This document shows positions 25,596 through 34,377 of a stretch of DNA of 64,000 nucleotides, piece after piece (positions within the stretch are counted from its first letter, which is position 1; every line of letters begins with the position of its first letter). The notes below the pieces were generated by a model that saw nothing but the letters and a program-made list of their open reading frames with translations, did no database searches and was not told the DNA's origin. The position numbers were made by a program, and so were the translations under genes. The stretch lies in contig CANQVA010000004.1 of assembly GCA_947627175.1 (NCBI GenBank), positions 107,238-171,237 on the forward strand, written 5' to 3'. The stretch comes from an uncultured Ruminococcus sp. Its GTDB lineage: Bacteria > Bacillota > Clostridia > Oscillospirales > Ruminococcaceae.

Positions 25596-26864
25596 ATGGC
25601 AACCCGTAAAAGCAAAAAAAATAAATCATCAGGATTTTTCCGGACATTTACCGGTGAAAGCAGACAGGGCGATATAAGTCTTTCGTTTTTTGCATATGTA
25701 ATGATTCTTCTTGTTGTCGGACTTGTTATGATGTCGTCTGCAAGTTATGCATGGGCTTACAGTGAACATCACGGCGACGGTCTGTATTATGCAAAGAATC
25801 AGGCAAAGAATGCTGTTGTAGGCTTTATAGCCATGATTTTCTTCATGAAAATGGACTATCATAATTTCAAGAAAGTAAAACTGCCTGTTCTGAAAAAACT
25901 TAATATTGCAGGACTTTTGTATTTCATAGGAGCTGTGTTGCTCGGGCTTGTACTTCTTATAGGAAACGATGAAGGCGGTTCAATGGGTGCGAAAAGATGG
26001 CTTGACATAGGACCTTTAAATTTTCAGCCGTCTGAAGTGGCAAAACTCGCAATTATAATTTTCTTTGCGTACAGCATGGAAAAAGACGGCGAAAAAATGA
26101 ATAATTTCCTTACAGGTATTTTAAAATATGTTCTTTATATGGGCGTTTATGTTGCTCTGTTGTATCTTGAACCGCATCTTTCGGGTATTATACTTATAGG
26201 AAGTATTTCTATTGCAATGATTCTTTGCGGAGGTGCAAACAGAAAACAGTTTGTTTTACTCGGGGTCATTTCAATTGTTTTAGCCGTCAGTGTAATAGGG
26301 TATCAGGCATCTGACCCGGAAAGTTATGTTTCAGTACGTATAAAATCATGGAAAGACCCGTTTGCAGATGTTCTCAATGATACGTGGCAGACAGCAAATT
26401 CAATTATTGCTATCGGTTCAGGGGGACTTTTCGGGCTTGGTCTTGGAAATTCAAGACAGAAATATCTTTATCTTCCTGAAACTAAAAATGACTTTGTTTT
26501 TCCTATTGTCTGTGAAGAACTCGGATATGTCGGTGCATTGGCAATAATAATTGTGTTCTTTCTGCTGGTTGTTGAGGGATTTTCAATTGCTGTACGGTGT
26601 AAAGACCGTTTCGGTATGCTTATGGCAGTCGGAATTACAACACAAATCGGAATACAGACTGTTGTCAACCTTGCTGTTGTCAGCAATCTTGTGCCGAATA
26701 CAGGTATAAGTCTGCCGTTTTTCAGTTATGGAGGTACTGCCCTGATAATGCAACTTGCAGAAATGGGCATTATGCTTAATATATCACAACAAAGGCATTA
26801 CCCTAAAGAAAAGCCTAAACAATCAACTGAAAAGGTTATTTATGAAAAACCTCAGAATGCATAA
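25596..26864 (+). CDS. ftsW: SEDS glycosyltransferase FtsW (or SpoVE)
   Basis: 422 residues, about ten membrane spans, SEDS family: MMSSASYAWAY, GAKRWLDIGPLNFQPSEVAKLA, the PHLSG loop and NTGISLPFFSYGGTALI. It polymerises lipid II together with its class B PBP, here probably the PASTA-PBP upstream. murD, normally between mraY and ftsW, is missing. Sporulating Firmicutes have FtsW, RodA and SpoVE paralogues; position favours FtsW or SpoVE over RodA. Confidence 0.88.
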   Translation: MATRKSKKNKSSGFFRTFTGESRQGDISLSFFAYVMILLVVGLVMMSSASYAWAYSEHHGDGLYYAKNQAKNAVVGFIAMIFFMKMDYHNFKKVKLPVLKKLNIAGLLYFIGAVLLGLVLLIGNDEGGSMGAKRWLDIGPLNFQPSEVAKLAIIIFFAYSMEKDGEKMNNFLTGILKYVLYMGVYVALLYLEPHLSGIILIGSISIAMILCGGANRKQFVLLGVISIVLAVSVIGYQASDPESYVSVRIKSWKDPFADVLNDTWQTANSIIAIGSGGLFGLGLGNSRQKYLYLPETKNDFVFPIVCEELGYVGALAIIIVFFLLVVEGFSIAVRCKDRFGMLMAVGITTQIGIQTVVNLAVVSNLVPNTGISLPFFSYGGTALIMQLAEMGIMLNISQQRHYPKEKPKQSTEKVIYEKPQNA

Positions 26865-26876
26865 GGGAGTGAATGA

Positions 26877-28016
26877 ATGAAAGTACTAATAGCGTGCGGA
26901 GGTACGGGAGGGCATATCAACCCCGGGCTTGCAATTGCAGATATTATAAAATCAAAATATCCTGATGCGGAATTTCTCTTTGCAGGAACTCCGAAAGGCA
27001 TGGAATCAAAGCTTATTCCTAAAGCGGGCTATAAGATTGAAACAATAAAAGTTGCAGGTTTTCAGAGAAAAATTTCACTTGAAAATATCGGACGTAATAT
27101 AAAAGCCGTAACTTATCTTGCAATGTCGGGAAAGCGTGCAAGAGAGATTATAACTAATTTCAAACCCGATATTGCAATAGGTACGGGCGGATATGCCGCA
27201 GGCCCTGTTATACGCAAGGCGGCAAAAATGGGCATTCCCTCCGCTATACATGAACAGAATGCATACCCCGGAGTTACAAATAAACTTCTTGCTAAAGAAG
27301 TTGACTATGTAATGCTTACTGTTATTGAAGCACTTGACTTTATGGATAAGGATAAATTTGAATACAGTGTGACAGGTTTGCCCGTAAGGAGCAATATAAA
27401 TACTGTAACAAAATCAGAGGCAAGGAAAAAACTCGGTTTTAACAATGATTTTACCATATTGTCATTCGGCGGAAGTCTTGGTGCAGGCTGTATAAATGAC
27501 ACCATGACGGAAACTATAAAGTGGCATACAAAAAACAATCTCCGTATAAATCATATTCACGGTTACGGCGGTATGGGAAAAGATACTTTCCCGAAAGCAA
27601 TGGAAGATGCAGGAATACCTATGAAAAATAATCGACTCAGAATTACGGAGTACATAAATGACATGAATGTATGTCTTGCGGCGGCTGATTTGGTAATATG
27701 CCGTTCAGGAGCATCTACGCTTGCAGAACTTGAAGCCGCAGGGAAAGCGTCTATACTTATTCCTTCACCGATTGTTGCGGGAAATCATCAGTATCATAAT
27801 GCTATGGTTCTCGGAAAAGCAGGTGCAGCGGTTGTCATTGAACAGAAAGATGTTACAAATGAAAAAATAATTTCCGAAATAGAAAGGCTGTACAATGACC
27901 CCGACACGGTCCAAGTTATGTCCGACAGTGCGTCAAAACTTCATCTGAACGACACAAACAAGCGTATACTTGATGTTGTTGACAAGCTGTATAAGAAGTC
28001 ACAAGACAAAAAGTAA
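26877..28016 (+). CDS. murG: UDP-GlcNAc transferase MurG
   Basis: 379 residues, GT28 GT-B fold: the N-terminal GGTGGHINPGLAIAD loop, IGTGGYAAGPVI, IHEQNAYPGVTNKL and the C-terminal donor site ICRSGASTLAELEAAGK. It adds GlcNAc to lipid I to form lipid II on the inner face of the membrane. It starts 12 bp after ftsW. Confidence 0.96.
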   Translation: MKVLIACGGTGGHINPGLAIADIIKSKYPDAEFLFAGTPKGMESKLIPKAGYKIETIKVAGFQRKISLENIGRNIKAVTYLAMSGKRAREIITNFKPDIAIGTGGYAAGPVIRKAAKMGIPSAIHEQNAYPGVTNKLLAKEVDYVMLTVIEALDFMDKDKFEYSVTGLPVRSNINTVTKSEARKKLGFNNDFTILSFGGSLGAGCINDTMTETIKWHTKNNLRINHIHGYGGMGKDTFPKAMEDAGIPMKNNRLRITEYINDMNVCLAAADLVICRSGASTLAELEAAGKASILIPSPIVAGNHQYHNAMVLGKAGAAVVIEQKDVTNEKIISEIERLYNDPDTVQVMSDSASKLHLNDTNKRILDVVDKLYKKSQDKK

Positions 28017-28030
28017 CACAAAACCGTTTT

Positions 28031-28056
28031 ACAGCATAATATACAAAAAATGCTGT
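28031..28056 (+). promoter_or_regulatory. hairpin touching the murA ribosome-binding site
   Basis: ACAGCAT (28031-28037) pairs with ATGCTGT (28050-28056), directly next to the GAGGTGG ribosome-binding site of murA. It could tune translation or simply insulate the site. Not followed by a T run. Confidence 0.35.
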
Positions 28057-28067
28057 GAGGTGGTATA

Positions 28068-29327
28068 ATGCAGAAACTGATAGTAAACGGTGGCAGAACT
28101 CTGAGGGGAGAGATTCAGCTTCAGGGAAGTAAAAACAGTTCCCTGCCTATTATGGCGGCTTCATTGCTATGCGGTGAAGAATGTGTACTTAATAATTGTC
28201 CCGAACTTACTGATATATATTCAGCATCAAGAATTATAAACGGTCTTGGTTGTCGATGTAGATTTTCGGAAAATACGGCTGTAATTGATTCACATAATAT
28301 TATCAGAACTGAAATTCCTGAAAATCTTATGCGTGAAATGCGTTCATCAATTATTTTTATGGGGGCGATTCTCGGAAGGACGGGCGAATGTACAGTCAGT
28401 ATTCCCGGCGGTTGTGAACTGGGGCCACGTCCGATTGATATGCATCTTACGGCTATGAGGAAAATGGGCGTTGATATTCGTGAAACCTGCGGAAAAATTA
28501 TATGCCGTGTTCCCTACGGAAAAGCCCACGGTGCGAAAATTTCACTCCCGTTTCCCTCAGTCGGTGCAACTGAAAATATTATTCTGTGTGCCGTTACGGC
28601 GGACGGCGAAACAATTATAAATAATGCCGCCCGTGAACCTGAAATATGTGATTTGTGCGGATTTCTCAGAAAATGCGGTGCGGAAATTTCAGGTGACGGC
28701 GAAAGTCGTATTGTAATTAAGGGAAAAAATAAACTTAATGGCTGTGAATACAGAATAATGCCCGACAGAATAGCTTGTGCAACGTATCTATCAATGACAG
28801 CGGCAACGGGTGGTGAAATTATAATTACAAATGCCTGCGTTACTGAAACAGAACCTTTTATTTCGGTGCTTGAACAGACAGGATGCAGTATTTACACATA
28901 TGATGACAGAATTTATTTAAGAAGCGGTTCACGTCTTAAAGCCGTTAAGGACAGAATCCGTACCATGCCGCACCCCGGATTCCCGACAGATGCACAGGCG
29001 GTGCTTATGGCTGCACTTGTTACGGCAGACGGTACAAGTGTTTTTGAAGAAAATATTTTTGACTGCCGGTACAGGCATACGGATGCTCTTGTGAAAATGG
29101 GAGCAGATATACAGGTTCTCGGCAAAATAGCAGTGATAAAGGGAGTTCAGAAACTGCATGGTGCAAATATTGAAGCTACTGATTTGCGTGGCGGTGCTGC
29201 AATGGTTGCGGCGGCACTTTCGGCAGAGGGAATTTCTGAAATATCAGGAATATACCATATAGACAGAGGTTATGAAAAAATAGAAAAGGCTGTCAGACAT
29301 CTCGGCGGTGATATTCGCAGAGCCTGA
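28068..29327 (+). CDS. murA: UDP-GlcNAc 1-carboxyvinyltransferase MurA
   Basis: 419 residues, EPSP-synthase-like fold. The N-terminus GGRTLRGEIQLQGSKNSSLPIMAA and the active-site loop with the fosfomycin-target cysteine (PGGCELGPRPIDMH) identify MurA. It performs the first committed peptidoglycan step using phosphoenolpyruvate. Located between murG and ftsQ, where many Firmicutes have a murA or murB. Confidence 0.95.
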   Translation: MQKLIVNGGRTLRGEIQLQGSKNSSLPIMAASLLCGEECVLNNCPELTDIYSASRIINGLGCRCRFSENTAVIDSHNIIRTEIPENLMREMRSSIIFMGAILGRTGECTVSIPGGCELGPRPIDMHLTAMRKMGVDIRETCGKIICRVPYGKAHGAKISLPFPSVGATENIILCAVTADGETIINNAAREPEICDLCGFLRKCGAEISGDGESRIVIKGKNKLNGCEYRIMPDRIACATYLSMTAATGGEIIITNACVTETEPFISVLEQTGCSIYTYDDRIYLRSGSRLKAVKDRIRTMPHPGFPTDAQAVLMAALVTADGTSVFEENIFDCRYRHTDALVKMGADIQVLGKIAVIKGVQKLHGANIEATDLRGGAAMVAAALSAEGISEISGIYHIDRGYEKIEKAVRHLGGDIRRA

Positions 29328-29343
29328 ACAGTATGGAGAAAAT

Positions 29344-30471
29344 ATGAAAGATGTTGAGAAAACTAATATCGAAAGACGGAACAGCGGAAAGCGTATGAGG
29401 CGTAGACGACGTAATATGAATCTTTATGCTTTCGTTGTCATTACACTTGTTTTTACAATCGGAATAACTATGAGTTATACATTTCTTTTCAATATAGAAG
29501 AAGTGCATATCTCAAATATATCTGAAAGATGCGATGAAAACAGTATTTTTAATGCGTCAGGTATACACATAGGTGACAACCTGCTCAGAATCAATACAAA
29601 GAAAAGTGCTGAACGCATATTAGATGAACTGCTGTACGTTGAAACGGCAGAAGTCAACAGAAAATTTCCGTCAGCACTTGAAATAAAAGTAACTTTCTGC
29701 GTTCCGGCTTTTAATGTGGAATATGAAAGCGGTGTGCTTGTTGTAAGCAAACTGGGAAAAATCCTTGAAAATAATAACTTTAAAACGGACGGATTGCCGA
29801 CAATATGCGGTCTTGAACCTGTTTCGACCGAACTTGGTCATATGATTAAGACTGATAACCAACATAAAAACGAAGCTTTTAATGAAATTATAAGAAGTAT
29901 TTCGGAAAATGAAGATAGCGGTATTTCGTCAATTGACCTTAACGACGAATTTGCAATTGTTATCACTTATACAAACGGTACTGTCTTTAAAATGGGAAAC
30001 TGGAATGATGCTGATTACAAATTAAACCTTGCCGAAACTGTTATGAACGATGACAGCATAAAGGGCAAAAAAGGCTATATTACAATGATTGGTACTAATC
30101 AGTGCAGTTTCAGAACATCAGACGAACCGGCAGGATTACCCGAAGAAGAACCTCAAGTTTCTACTGATGCATCAGGAAATCCCGTTGCACCGACAATAAG
30201 AGAAGAAGTAAATCCTGAACAGGAAGCTATTTTCAGTCAGTTCAATTCACGTATAAATGAATATTCTGTTCCATCGGAAGATAATTATTATAATGCAGAA
30301 AATGATTATACATATAGTGAAGATTATAATTATAACGATTATTACGGTGAGGACAATTATAATAATTATGATTACAATAATTATGATTATAATAATTACA
30401 ATAATAATTACAATAATAATTACAATAATTCCGGAAATGATTCAAATAACTGGAATTATGACGGTTATTGA
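29344..30471 (+). CDS. ftsQ: FtsQ/DivIB division protein with Asn/Tyr-rich tail
   Basis: 375 residues from the ATG at 29344 (GGAGA upstream; murA ends at 29327). An Arg-rich cytoplasmic start (RMRRRRRNM), one membrane span (about 25-45), the POTRA domain (FNIEEVHISN to LEIKVTF) and the beta domain to about residue 280 fit FtsQ/DivIB. The last 60 or so residues are almost only Asn, Tyr and Asp, encoded by repeated AATAATTAC-like units. FtsQ recruits FtsL and DivIC. The extracytoplasmic tail is not part of the family core. Confidence 0.88.
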   Translation: MKDVEKTNIERRNSGKRMRRRRRNMNLYAFVVITLVFTIGITMSYTFLFNIEEVHISNISERCDENSIFNASGIHIGDNLLRINTKKSAERILDELLYVETAEVNRKFPSALEIKVTFCVPAFNVEYESGVLVVSKLGKILENNNFKTDGLPTICGLEPVSTELGHMIKTDNQHKNEAFNEIIRSISENEDSGISSIDLNDEFAIVITYTNGTVFKMGNWNDADYKLNLAETVMNDDSIKGKKGYITMIGTNQCSFRTSDEPAGLPEEEPQVSTDASGNPVAPTIREEVNPEQEAIFSQFNSRINEYSVPSEDNYYNAENDYTYSEDYNYNDYYGEDNYNNYDYNNYDYNNYNNNYNNNYNNSGNDSNNWNYDGY

Positions 30472-30554
30472 TGATGTTAATTTGTATAAAATGCTGTGAA
30501 AATTATGATTTATATTGTCGGAATTGCTGAAAATAAAAAATCTTTTTCGGAGAC

Positions 30555-30583
30555 TTGCAAAAAAGATAATATTATGATAAAAT
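30555..30583 (+). promoter_or_regulatory. promoter of ftsZ
   Basis: TTGCAA (30555-30560), 17-bp spacer and TAAAAT (30578-30583) with an extended TGA before it, about 70 bp before ftsZ. ftsA, which usually sits here, is missing. Confidence 0.6.
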
Positions 30584-30652
30584 AATAAGTGTATTTAGTG
30601 TGTGCTCAGTCTTTGATATAAAATTCAGGATAATGCAATAGGAGGATTTTAA

Positions 30653-31837
30653 ATGTCAGATTTCAATTATGAAGAAGCACTTGAACCCGATGTTAATATA
30701 AAAGTTATCGGTGTAGGCGGAGGCGGTGGAAATGCCGTAAACTGCATGGTTGATTCAGGTGTTAACAATATAGAGTATATCGCAATCAATACCGACGCAA
30801 AAGCTCTTAATAAATCAAAAGCTACTACAAGAATACCTATCGGTGCAAAACTCACTAAGGGCAGAGGTGCAGGAAATAAACCTGAAATAGGTCAGCGTAG
30901 TGCCGAGGAAAATCGTGATGAAATTGAAACACATCTCAAAGGTGCTGATATGATTTTCATTACTGCCGGTATGGGTGGCGGAACAGGTACAGGTGCTGCT
31001 CCTGTTGTTGCTAAAATAGCTAAGGAAATGGATATACTTACAGTTGCTGTTGTTACAAAGCCGTTTCTTTTTGAAAGAGAACAGAAAATGGCACAGGCTG
31101 AAAAAGGTATCGCTGAACTTAAAAAATATGTTGACTCTCTTATCGTTATTCCAAATGAAAAACTTCTTGTTGGTCTTGATAAACCGCTGACAATGATTCA
31201 GTCGTTTGCACTCTCAGATGATGTTCTTAAAACAGGTGTAAAGAGTATTTCTGACCTTATAGTTGAGGAGGGTTACATAAACCTCGACTTTGCGGACGTT
31301 TCAACCATTATGAAAGGTGCAGGATATGCACACATGGCTATCGGTCATGGTTCAGGAAAGGACAAGGCAAGAGATGCCGCTACAGCCGTTATTTCCAGCC
31401 CACTTCTTGAAACTTCTATTTCAGGTGCAAAAAGACTTCTCATCAATATCGCTATGTCTGAAGATGTTCTTTCTTCCGACGTTGATGCAGCTACTAAAAT
31501 GATTACTGATACTGCTGCCGAAGGCGTTGAATTTATTTTTGGTACTGCGTTTAAGGAAGATATGCAGGACGAAATGACAATTACTGTTATTGCCGCAGGT
31601 TTTGGCGGTGTAGACGGCTATGACGTTTCTGAAGAAGAACCGGAAGAAGAAATTAAAACTGCTCCCGTTTCACAATCTCCCACAACACCACCGCCGGCTA
31701 CTCCCGTTCCCGATGACAATATTATGCAAATTGACAATCCGCTTATCGACGGTCTTGGAATGAGTGGAAATTCTTCAAGGTCATCTTCAAGTAATGACCT
31801 TGATATAGATGAAATTTTCAAGATACTTGGAAACTGA
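30653..31837 (+). CDS. ftsZ: cell division protein FtsZ
   Basis: 394 residues. [14 protein letters not shown], the tubulin signature [13 protein letters not shown], and the T7 loop region NLDFADV are present. A Pro/Thr/Ser-rich linker precedes a C-terminal peptide ([11 protein letters not shown]) that binds partners such as ZapA, SepF or FtsA. It has its own promoter and a strong terminator after it. GGAGG lies 8 bases before the ATG. Confidence 0.98.
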   Translation: MSDFNYEEALEPDVNIKVIGVGGGGGNAVNCMVDSGVNNIEYIAINTDAKALNKSKATTRIPIGAKLTKGRGAGNKPEIGQRSAEENRDEIETHLKGADMIFITAGMGGGTGTGAAPVVAKIAKEMDILTVAVVTKPFLFEREQKMAQAEKGIAELKKYVDSLIVIPNEKLLVGLDKPLTMIQSFALSDDVLKTGVKSISDLIVEEGYINLDFADVSTIMKGAGYAHMAIGHGSGKDKARDAATAVISSPLLETSISGAKRLLINIAMSEDVLSSDVDAATKMITDTAAEGVEFIFGTAFKEDMQDEMTITVIAAGFGGVDGYDVSEEEPEEEIKTAPVSQSPTTPPPATPVPDDNIMQIDNPLIDGLGMSGNSSRSSSSNDLDIDEIFKILGN

Positions 31838-31848
31838 AAACTTTTTCG

Positions 31849-31882
31849 GGACAGCTTTTTTATGAAAGGCTGTCCTTTTTTT
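31849..31882 (+). terminator. terminator of ftsZ
   Basis: GGACAGC (31849-31855) pairs with GCTGTCC (31869-31875), followed by seven T. Confidence 0.92.
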
Positions 31883-31936
31883 AAATTATAGTGTAAAATG
31901 CACTAAATTCAACGGAAAAATTCTACATTTCAATTA

Positions 31937-31965
31937 TTGAATTATTATATGAATTGTGTTATAAT
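31937..31965 (+). promoter_or_regulatory. promoter of the coiled-coil gene after ftsZ
   Basis: TTGAAT (31937-31942), 17-bp spacer, TATAAT (31960-31965) with extended TGT; about 85 bp before the start codon. Confidence 0.68.
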
Positions 31966-32048
31966 TGATATGAAAGTGCTGTTTTGAAAAAATAAGACAG
32001 TTTATTTATTTTACCGCAATGACATTTGCGGAGAATGGAGTTATTACT

Positions 32049-33488
32049 ATGGATGAACCAACCGTATTACGAACCACTAAAATAGGTGGCGGATTTGTTA
32101 AAGAAGATGTTTTGACATATCTCGATGAACTTAATTCAAAGATTCTTTCACTTCAGGAAGAAAACGAAAAACTTAAAAAATCAGGCTCTGCTCCCGGTGA
32201 TGATGGGGAAATCAGAAAGTATAAAAATCAGATTGACAATTTGCAGGAAAAACTCAACGCCTCAAATAATGCACTCAGAAATGCAAAAAAAGAACTTGAG
32301 GCAGCTCAGAATACTATCGCTCAGTTACAGGCAGGAAAACCCGTTCCCGCCGGTGCTGCTCCTGCTGCTAATAATGCACAGCTTGAAGCAGCAAAGAAAG
32401 AAATTGAAAACCTTAAAAATCAGCTTAAAAACGCATCTGCAAAGCCTGCTGCCAACAACAATGATGCCGCCGAACTTGCTAAGGCTAAACAGGAACTCGC
32501 TAAGGCTAAACAGGATCTTTCAAGAATGACTAATGACCTTGCAGCAAAAGCAAAGACTGTTTCAGAAAAAACTCAGGAGTCGGCAGCTAAGGACGCTAAA
32601 ATTGCTCAGCTTACAAGGGAAAATGCAGCCGCTATTGCTAAGAAAGATGAGGAAATCGCTAATAAAAATGCTGAACTCGTTAAAAAAGATGACGAAATTA
32701 AGCAGTTGCAGGAAAAAGCCAATAACCCTGCACTTATGATGAGTGAATTGTTCGTTCAGGCACAGAAAACTACAGATGAACTTAAAGCCGATGCACAGAG
32801 AAAAGCTGATGAACTTAAAAAGGAAGCCGCTGAAGAGGCTGAAAAAGTTGTCAGTGATGCAAAGGCAGAGGCTGAAAAGACTGTTTCCGCCGCAAATGCT
32901 ACGGCTGAATCATGCATAAAGGACGCAAATATCAAAGCTAAAACTACAATTGATGAGGCTAACAAACACGCTGATACAGTAAACGAAATGTCGGCAACTG
33001 TACGCAAGATATTAATCAATGAAATTGAAAGCCTGAATGCAAGGTTTAATGAAATTACCACAACTCTTGACAGTGCTAAGGATATTGTGAGTGAAGCACG
33101 CAAGTCTATAGATACAAATGCATCTAATGACATAAAGAAAATGGAAGCTCCAAAGGTTGATATGTCAGACGTGAAGTCTGCCGCTGAAAAGTTAAAGACA
33201 CCATCTCTTGATGAAATAAAACCTGCTGTAAATAATAATGTTCAGACAAATAATTCTGTAAAACCTGCAAATAATAATTTAAAGAGCAAGGCAAGCACAC
33301 CTGTTAATAATAACTTTAACAGCAAGGTAAATACACCACCACCCGTAAACAATGTGAAACCGTCTGTTAATAACGCAAAATCGTCTGTAAATTCACAGCC
33401 AAAACCAAAAAAGAATTTCAGCTTTGATATGGCAGGTATGGACGAATTGCTTAAAGCAGCAGAGGCAGAGGCAAATAATTCCAACTGA
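32049..33488 (+). CDS. DivIVA-like coiled-coil protein
   Basis: 479 residues from the ATG at 32049 (an upstream in-frame ATG at 32019 is less well placed). The N-terminus (TKIGGGFVKEDVLTYLDEL) resembles the DivIVA membrane-binding head, although it is divergent. Long coiled-coil segments follow (about 30-55, 65-105 and 120-340), rich in Ala, Lys and Glu with near repeats such as AKAKQELAKAKQDL. The last 80 residues are Asn/Pro/Lys/Val-rich and disordered. Position after ftsZ suggests a cell-pole or septum scaffold. Function is inferred only from shape and context. Confidence 0.6.
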   Translation: MDEPTVLRTTKIGGGFVKEDVLTYLDELNSKILSLQEENEKLKKSGSAPGDDGEIRKYKNQIDNLQEKLNASNNALRNAKKELEAAQNTIAQLQAGKPVPAGAAPAANNAQLEAAKKEIENLKNQLKNASAKPAANNNDAAELAKAKQELAKAKQDLSRMTNDLAAKAKTVSEKTQESAAKDAKIAQLTRENAAAIAKKDEEIANKNAELVKKDDEIKQLQEKANNPALMMSELFVQAQKTTDELKADAQRKADELKKEAAEEAEKVVSDAKAEAEKTVSAANATAESCIKDANIKAKTTIDEANKHADTVNEMSATVRKILINEIESLNARFNEITTTLDSAKDIVSEARKSIDTNASNDIKKMEAPKVDMSDVKSAAEKLKTPSLDEIKPAVNNNVQTNNSVKPANNNLKSKASTPVNNNFNSKVNTPPPVNNVKPSVNNAKSSVNSQPKPKKNFSFDMAGMDELLKAAEAEANNSN

Positions 33489-33499
33489 TATTATACAGT

Positions 33500-33715
33500 T
33501 GTTCTTATTGCCGTGATAAGGGATTTAAGTAAGGTTATCCTCTCAATGACACCGTTTATATTCGGGGCGTTCAGCCGGTCAACGTGAAATAATTGCAAAA
33601 AGCAGATAAACCTACAAAAAACCGTAGAACAACCGGAGTTAGCCTGTTGATACTGTATGCGAAAGTATACTTGAGCAGGAAGCCACCGTCTGATTTCCCG
33701 ACGGGAGCGTGTCAA
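33500..33715 (+). ncRNA. candidate structured RNA upstream of a zinc-ribbon gene
   Basis: Several stems lie in order: GATAA/TTATC (33515-33519 with 33535-33539); CCGGT/ACCGG (33575-33579 with 33632-33636) enclosing smaller hairpins including CTAC/GTAG (33612-33615 with 33624-33627); GTATGC-GAAA-GTATAC (33655-33670, a GNRA tetraloop) inside CCTG/CAGG; and CCGTC/GACGG (33686-33690 with 33700-33704). The stem-rich, relatively GC-rich 250-bp gap contains no credible gene. It could be a free ncRNA or a 5' leader. I could not match it to a known class. Confidence 0.5.
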
Positions 33716-33740
33716 TAATTTTTAAGTGAGGTACTGAACT

Positions 33741-34007
33741 ATGTATGAAGACAAAACATTAGTATGCAAGGAATGCGGAAACGAATTTATTTTTTCCGCA
33801 GGCGAACAGGAATTTTTCGCTGAAAAAGGCTTTGTAAACGAACCGCAGAGATGCAAGCCTTGCCGTGATGCAAGAAAGAATGCAGGAAGAGTTATATACA
33901 CCGGCGTGTGTGCTGCCTGCGGTGGGGAAGCAAAAGTTCCCTTTAAACCCACGGAAGGCAGAGCTGTTTATTGCAGTGAATGCTTTGCTAAAATGAATGA
34001 ATCATAA
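33741..34007 (+). CDS. small zinc-ribbon protein
   Basis: 88 residues with four CxxC pairs: CKEC, CKPC, CAAC and CSEC, arranged as two zinc ribbons (about 9-42 and 57-82), the first preceded by LVCKECGNEFIF. This matches the probable zinc-ribbon (zf-trcl-like) small proteins of Clostridia, whose function is unknown. The ribosome-binding site is GAGGT. It follows the structured RNA candidate by about 25 bp, so that RNA may be its leader. Confidence 0.75.
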   Translation: MYEDKTLVCKECGNEFIFSAGEQEFFAEKGFVNEPQRCKPCRDARKNAGRVIYTGVCAACGGEAKVPFKPTEGRAVYCSECFAKMNES

Positions 34008-34092
34008 TTGTTTATCAATCTTACGGCAAAGTGAAAAAAATACGCTGTGAGTTTGAATAATCATATTTAAAAAAGGGAAAGGAAGATGTTTC

Positions 34093-34296
34093 ATGCAGAT
34101 TACTAAAGAAACTATTATCGGCGATATTCTCGACGCTGATTTTGATGTTGCTCCATATTTCCTTGAAATTGGTATGCATTGTCTTGGTTGTCCTGCTTCA
34201 AGAGGGGAGTCAATTGAGGAAGCCTGTGCTGTTCACGGAACTGACCCGGACGCTCTCGTTGAAAAACTTAATGCTCATTTTGCAGAGAAAAAGTAA
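34093..34296 (+). CDS. DUF1858 domain protein
   Basis: 67 residues forming a single DUF1858 (ScdA N-terminal-like) domain: ITKETIIGDILDADFDVAPYF, the motif GMHCLGCPASRGESIEEAC, and a final helix. The CxxC is typical. The family occurs alone or joined to hybrid-cluster and ScdA-type iron-sulfur repair proteins, so a redox or metal role is plausible but unproven. GGAAAGGAAG precedes the start. Confidence 0.8.
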   Translation: MQITKETIIGDILDADFDVAPYFLEIGMHCLGCPASRGESIEEACAVHGTDPDALVEKLNAHFAEKK

Positions 34297-34312
34297 TTGT
34301 AAATCAACACAG

Positions 34313-34343
34313 AGGCGTGTCAATGGCACGCCTGTATTTTTTG
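34313..34343 (+). terminator. terminator after the DUF1858 gene
   Basis: AGGCGTG (34313-34319) pairs with CACGCCT (34327-34333), followed by GTATTTTTTG. Confidence 0.85.
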
Positions 34344-34377
34344 TATTTATATTGAATTATTAACAAGAGGTGAAACA

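Noticed and set aside
30340..30432. Short tandem units that could suggest a CRISPR or satellite array
   Set aside because: They are codon repeats for Asn/Tyr inside ftsQ; there are no unique spacers.
30257..30499. Ile-rich alternative frame over the ftsQ tail
   Set aside because: It is the shifted reading of the AATAATTAC repeats of the FtsQ tail, not a gene.
33491..33715. Minus-strand frame of 74 codons over the gap after the coiled-coil gene
   Set aside because: It is antisense to the stem-rich RNA candidate, has no ribosome-binding site and an unnatural composition.
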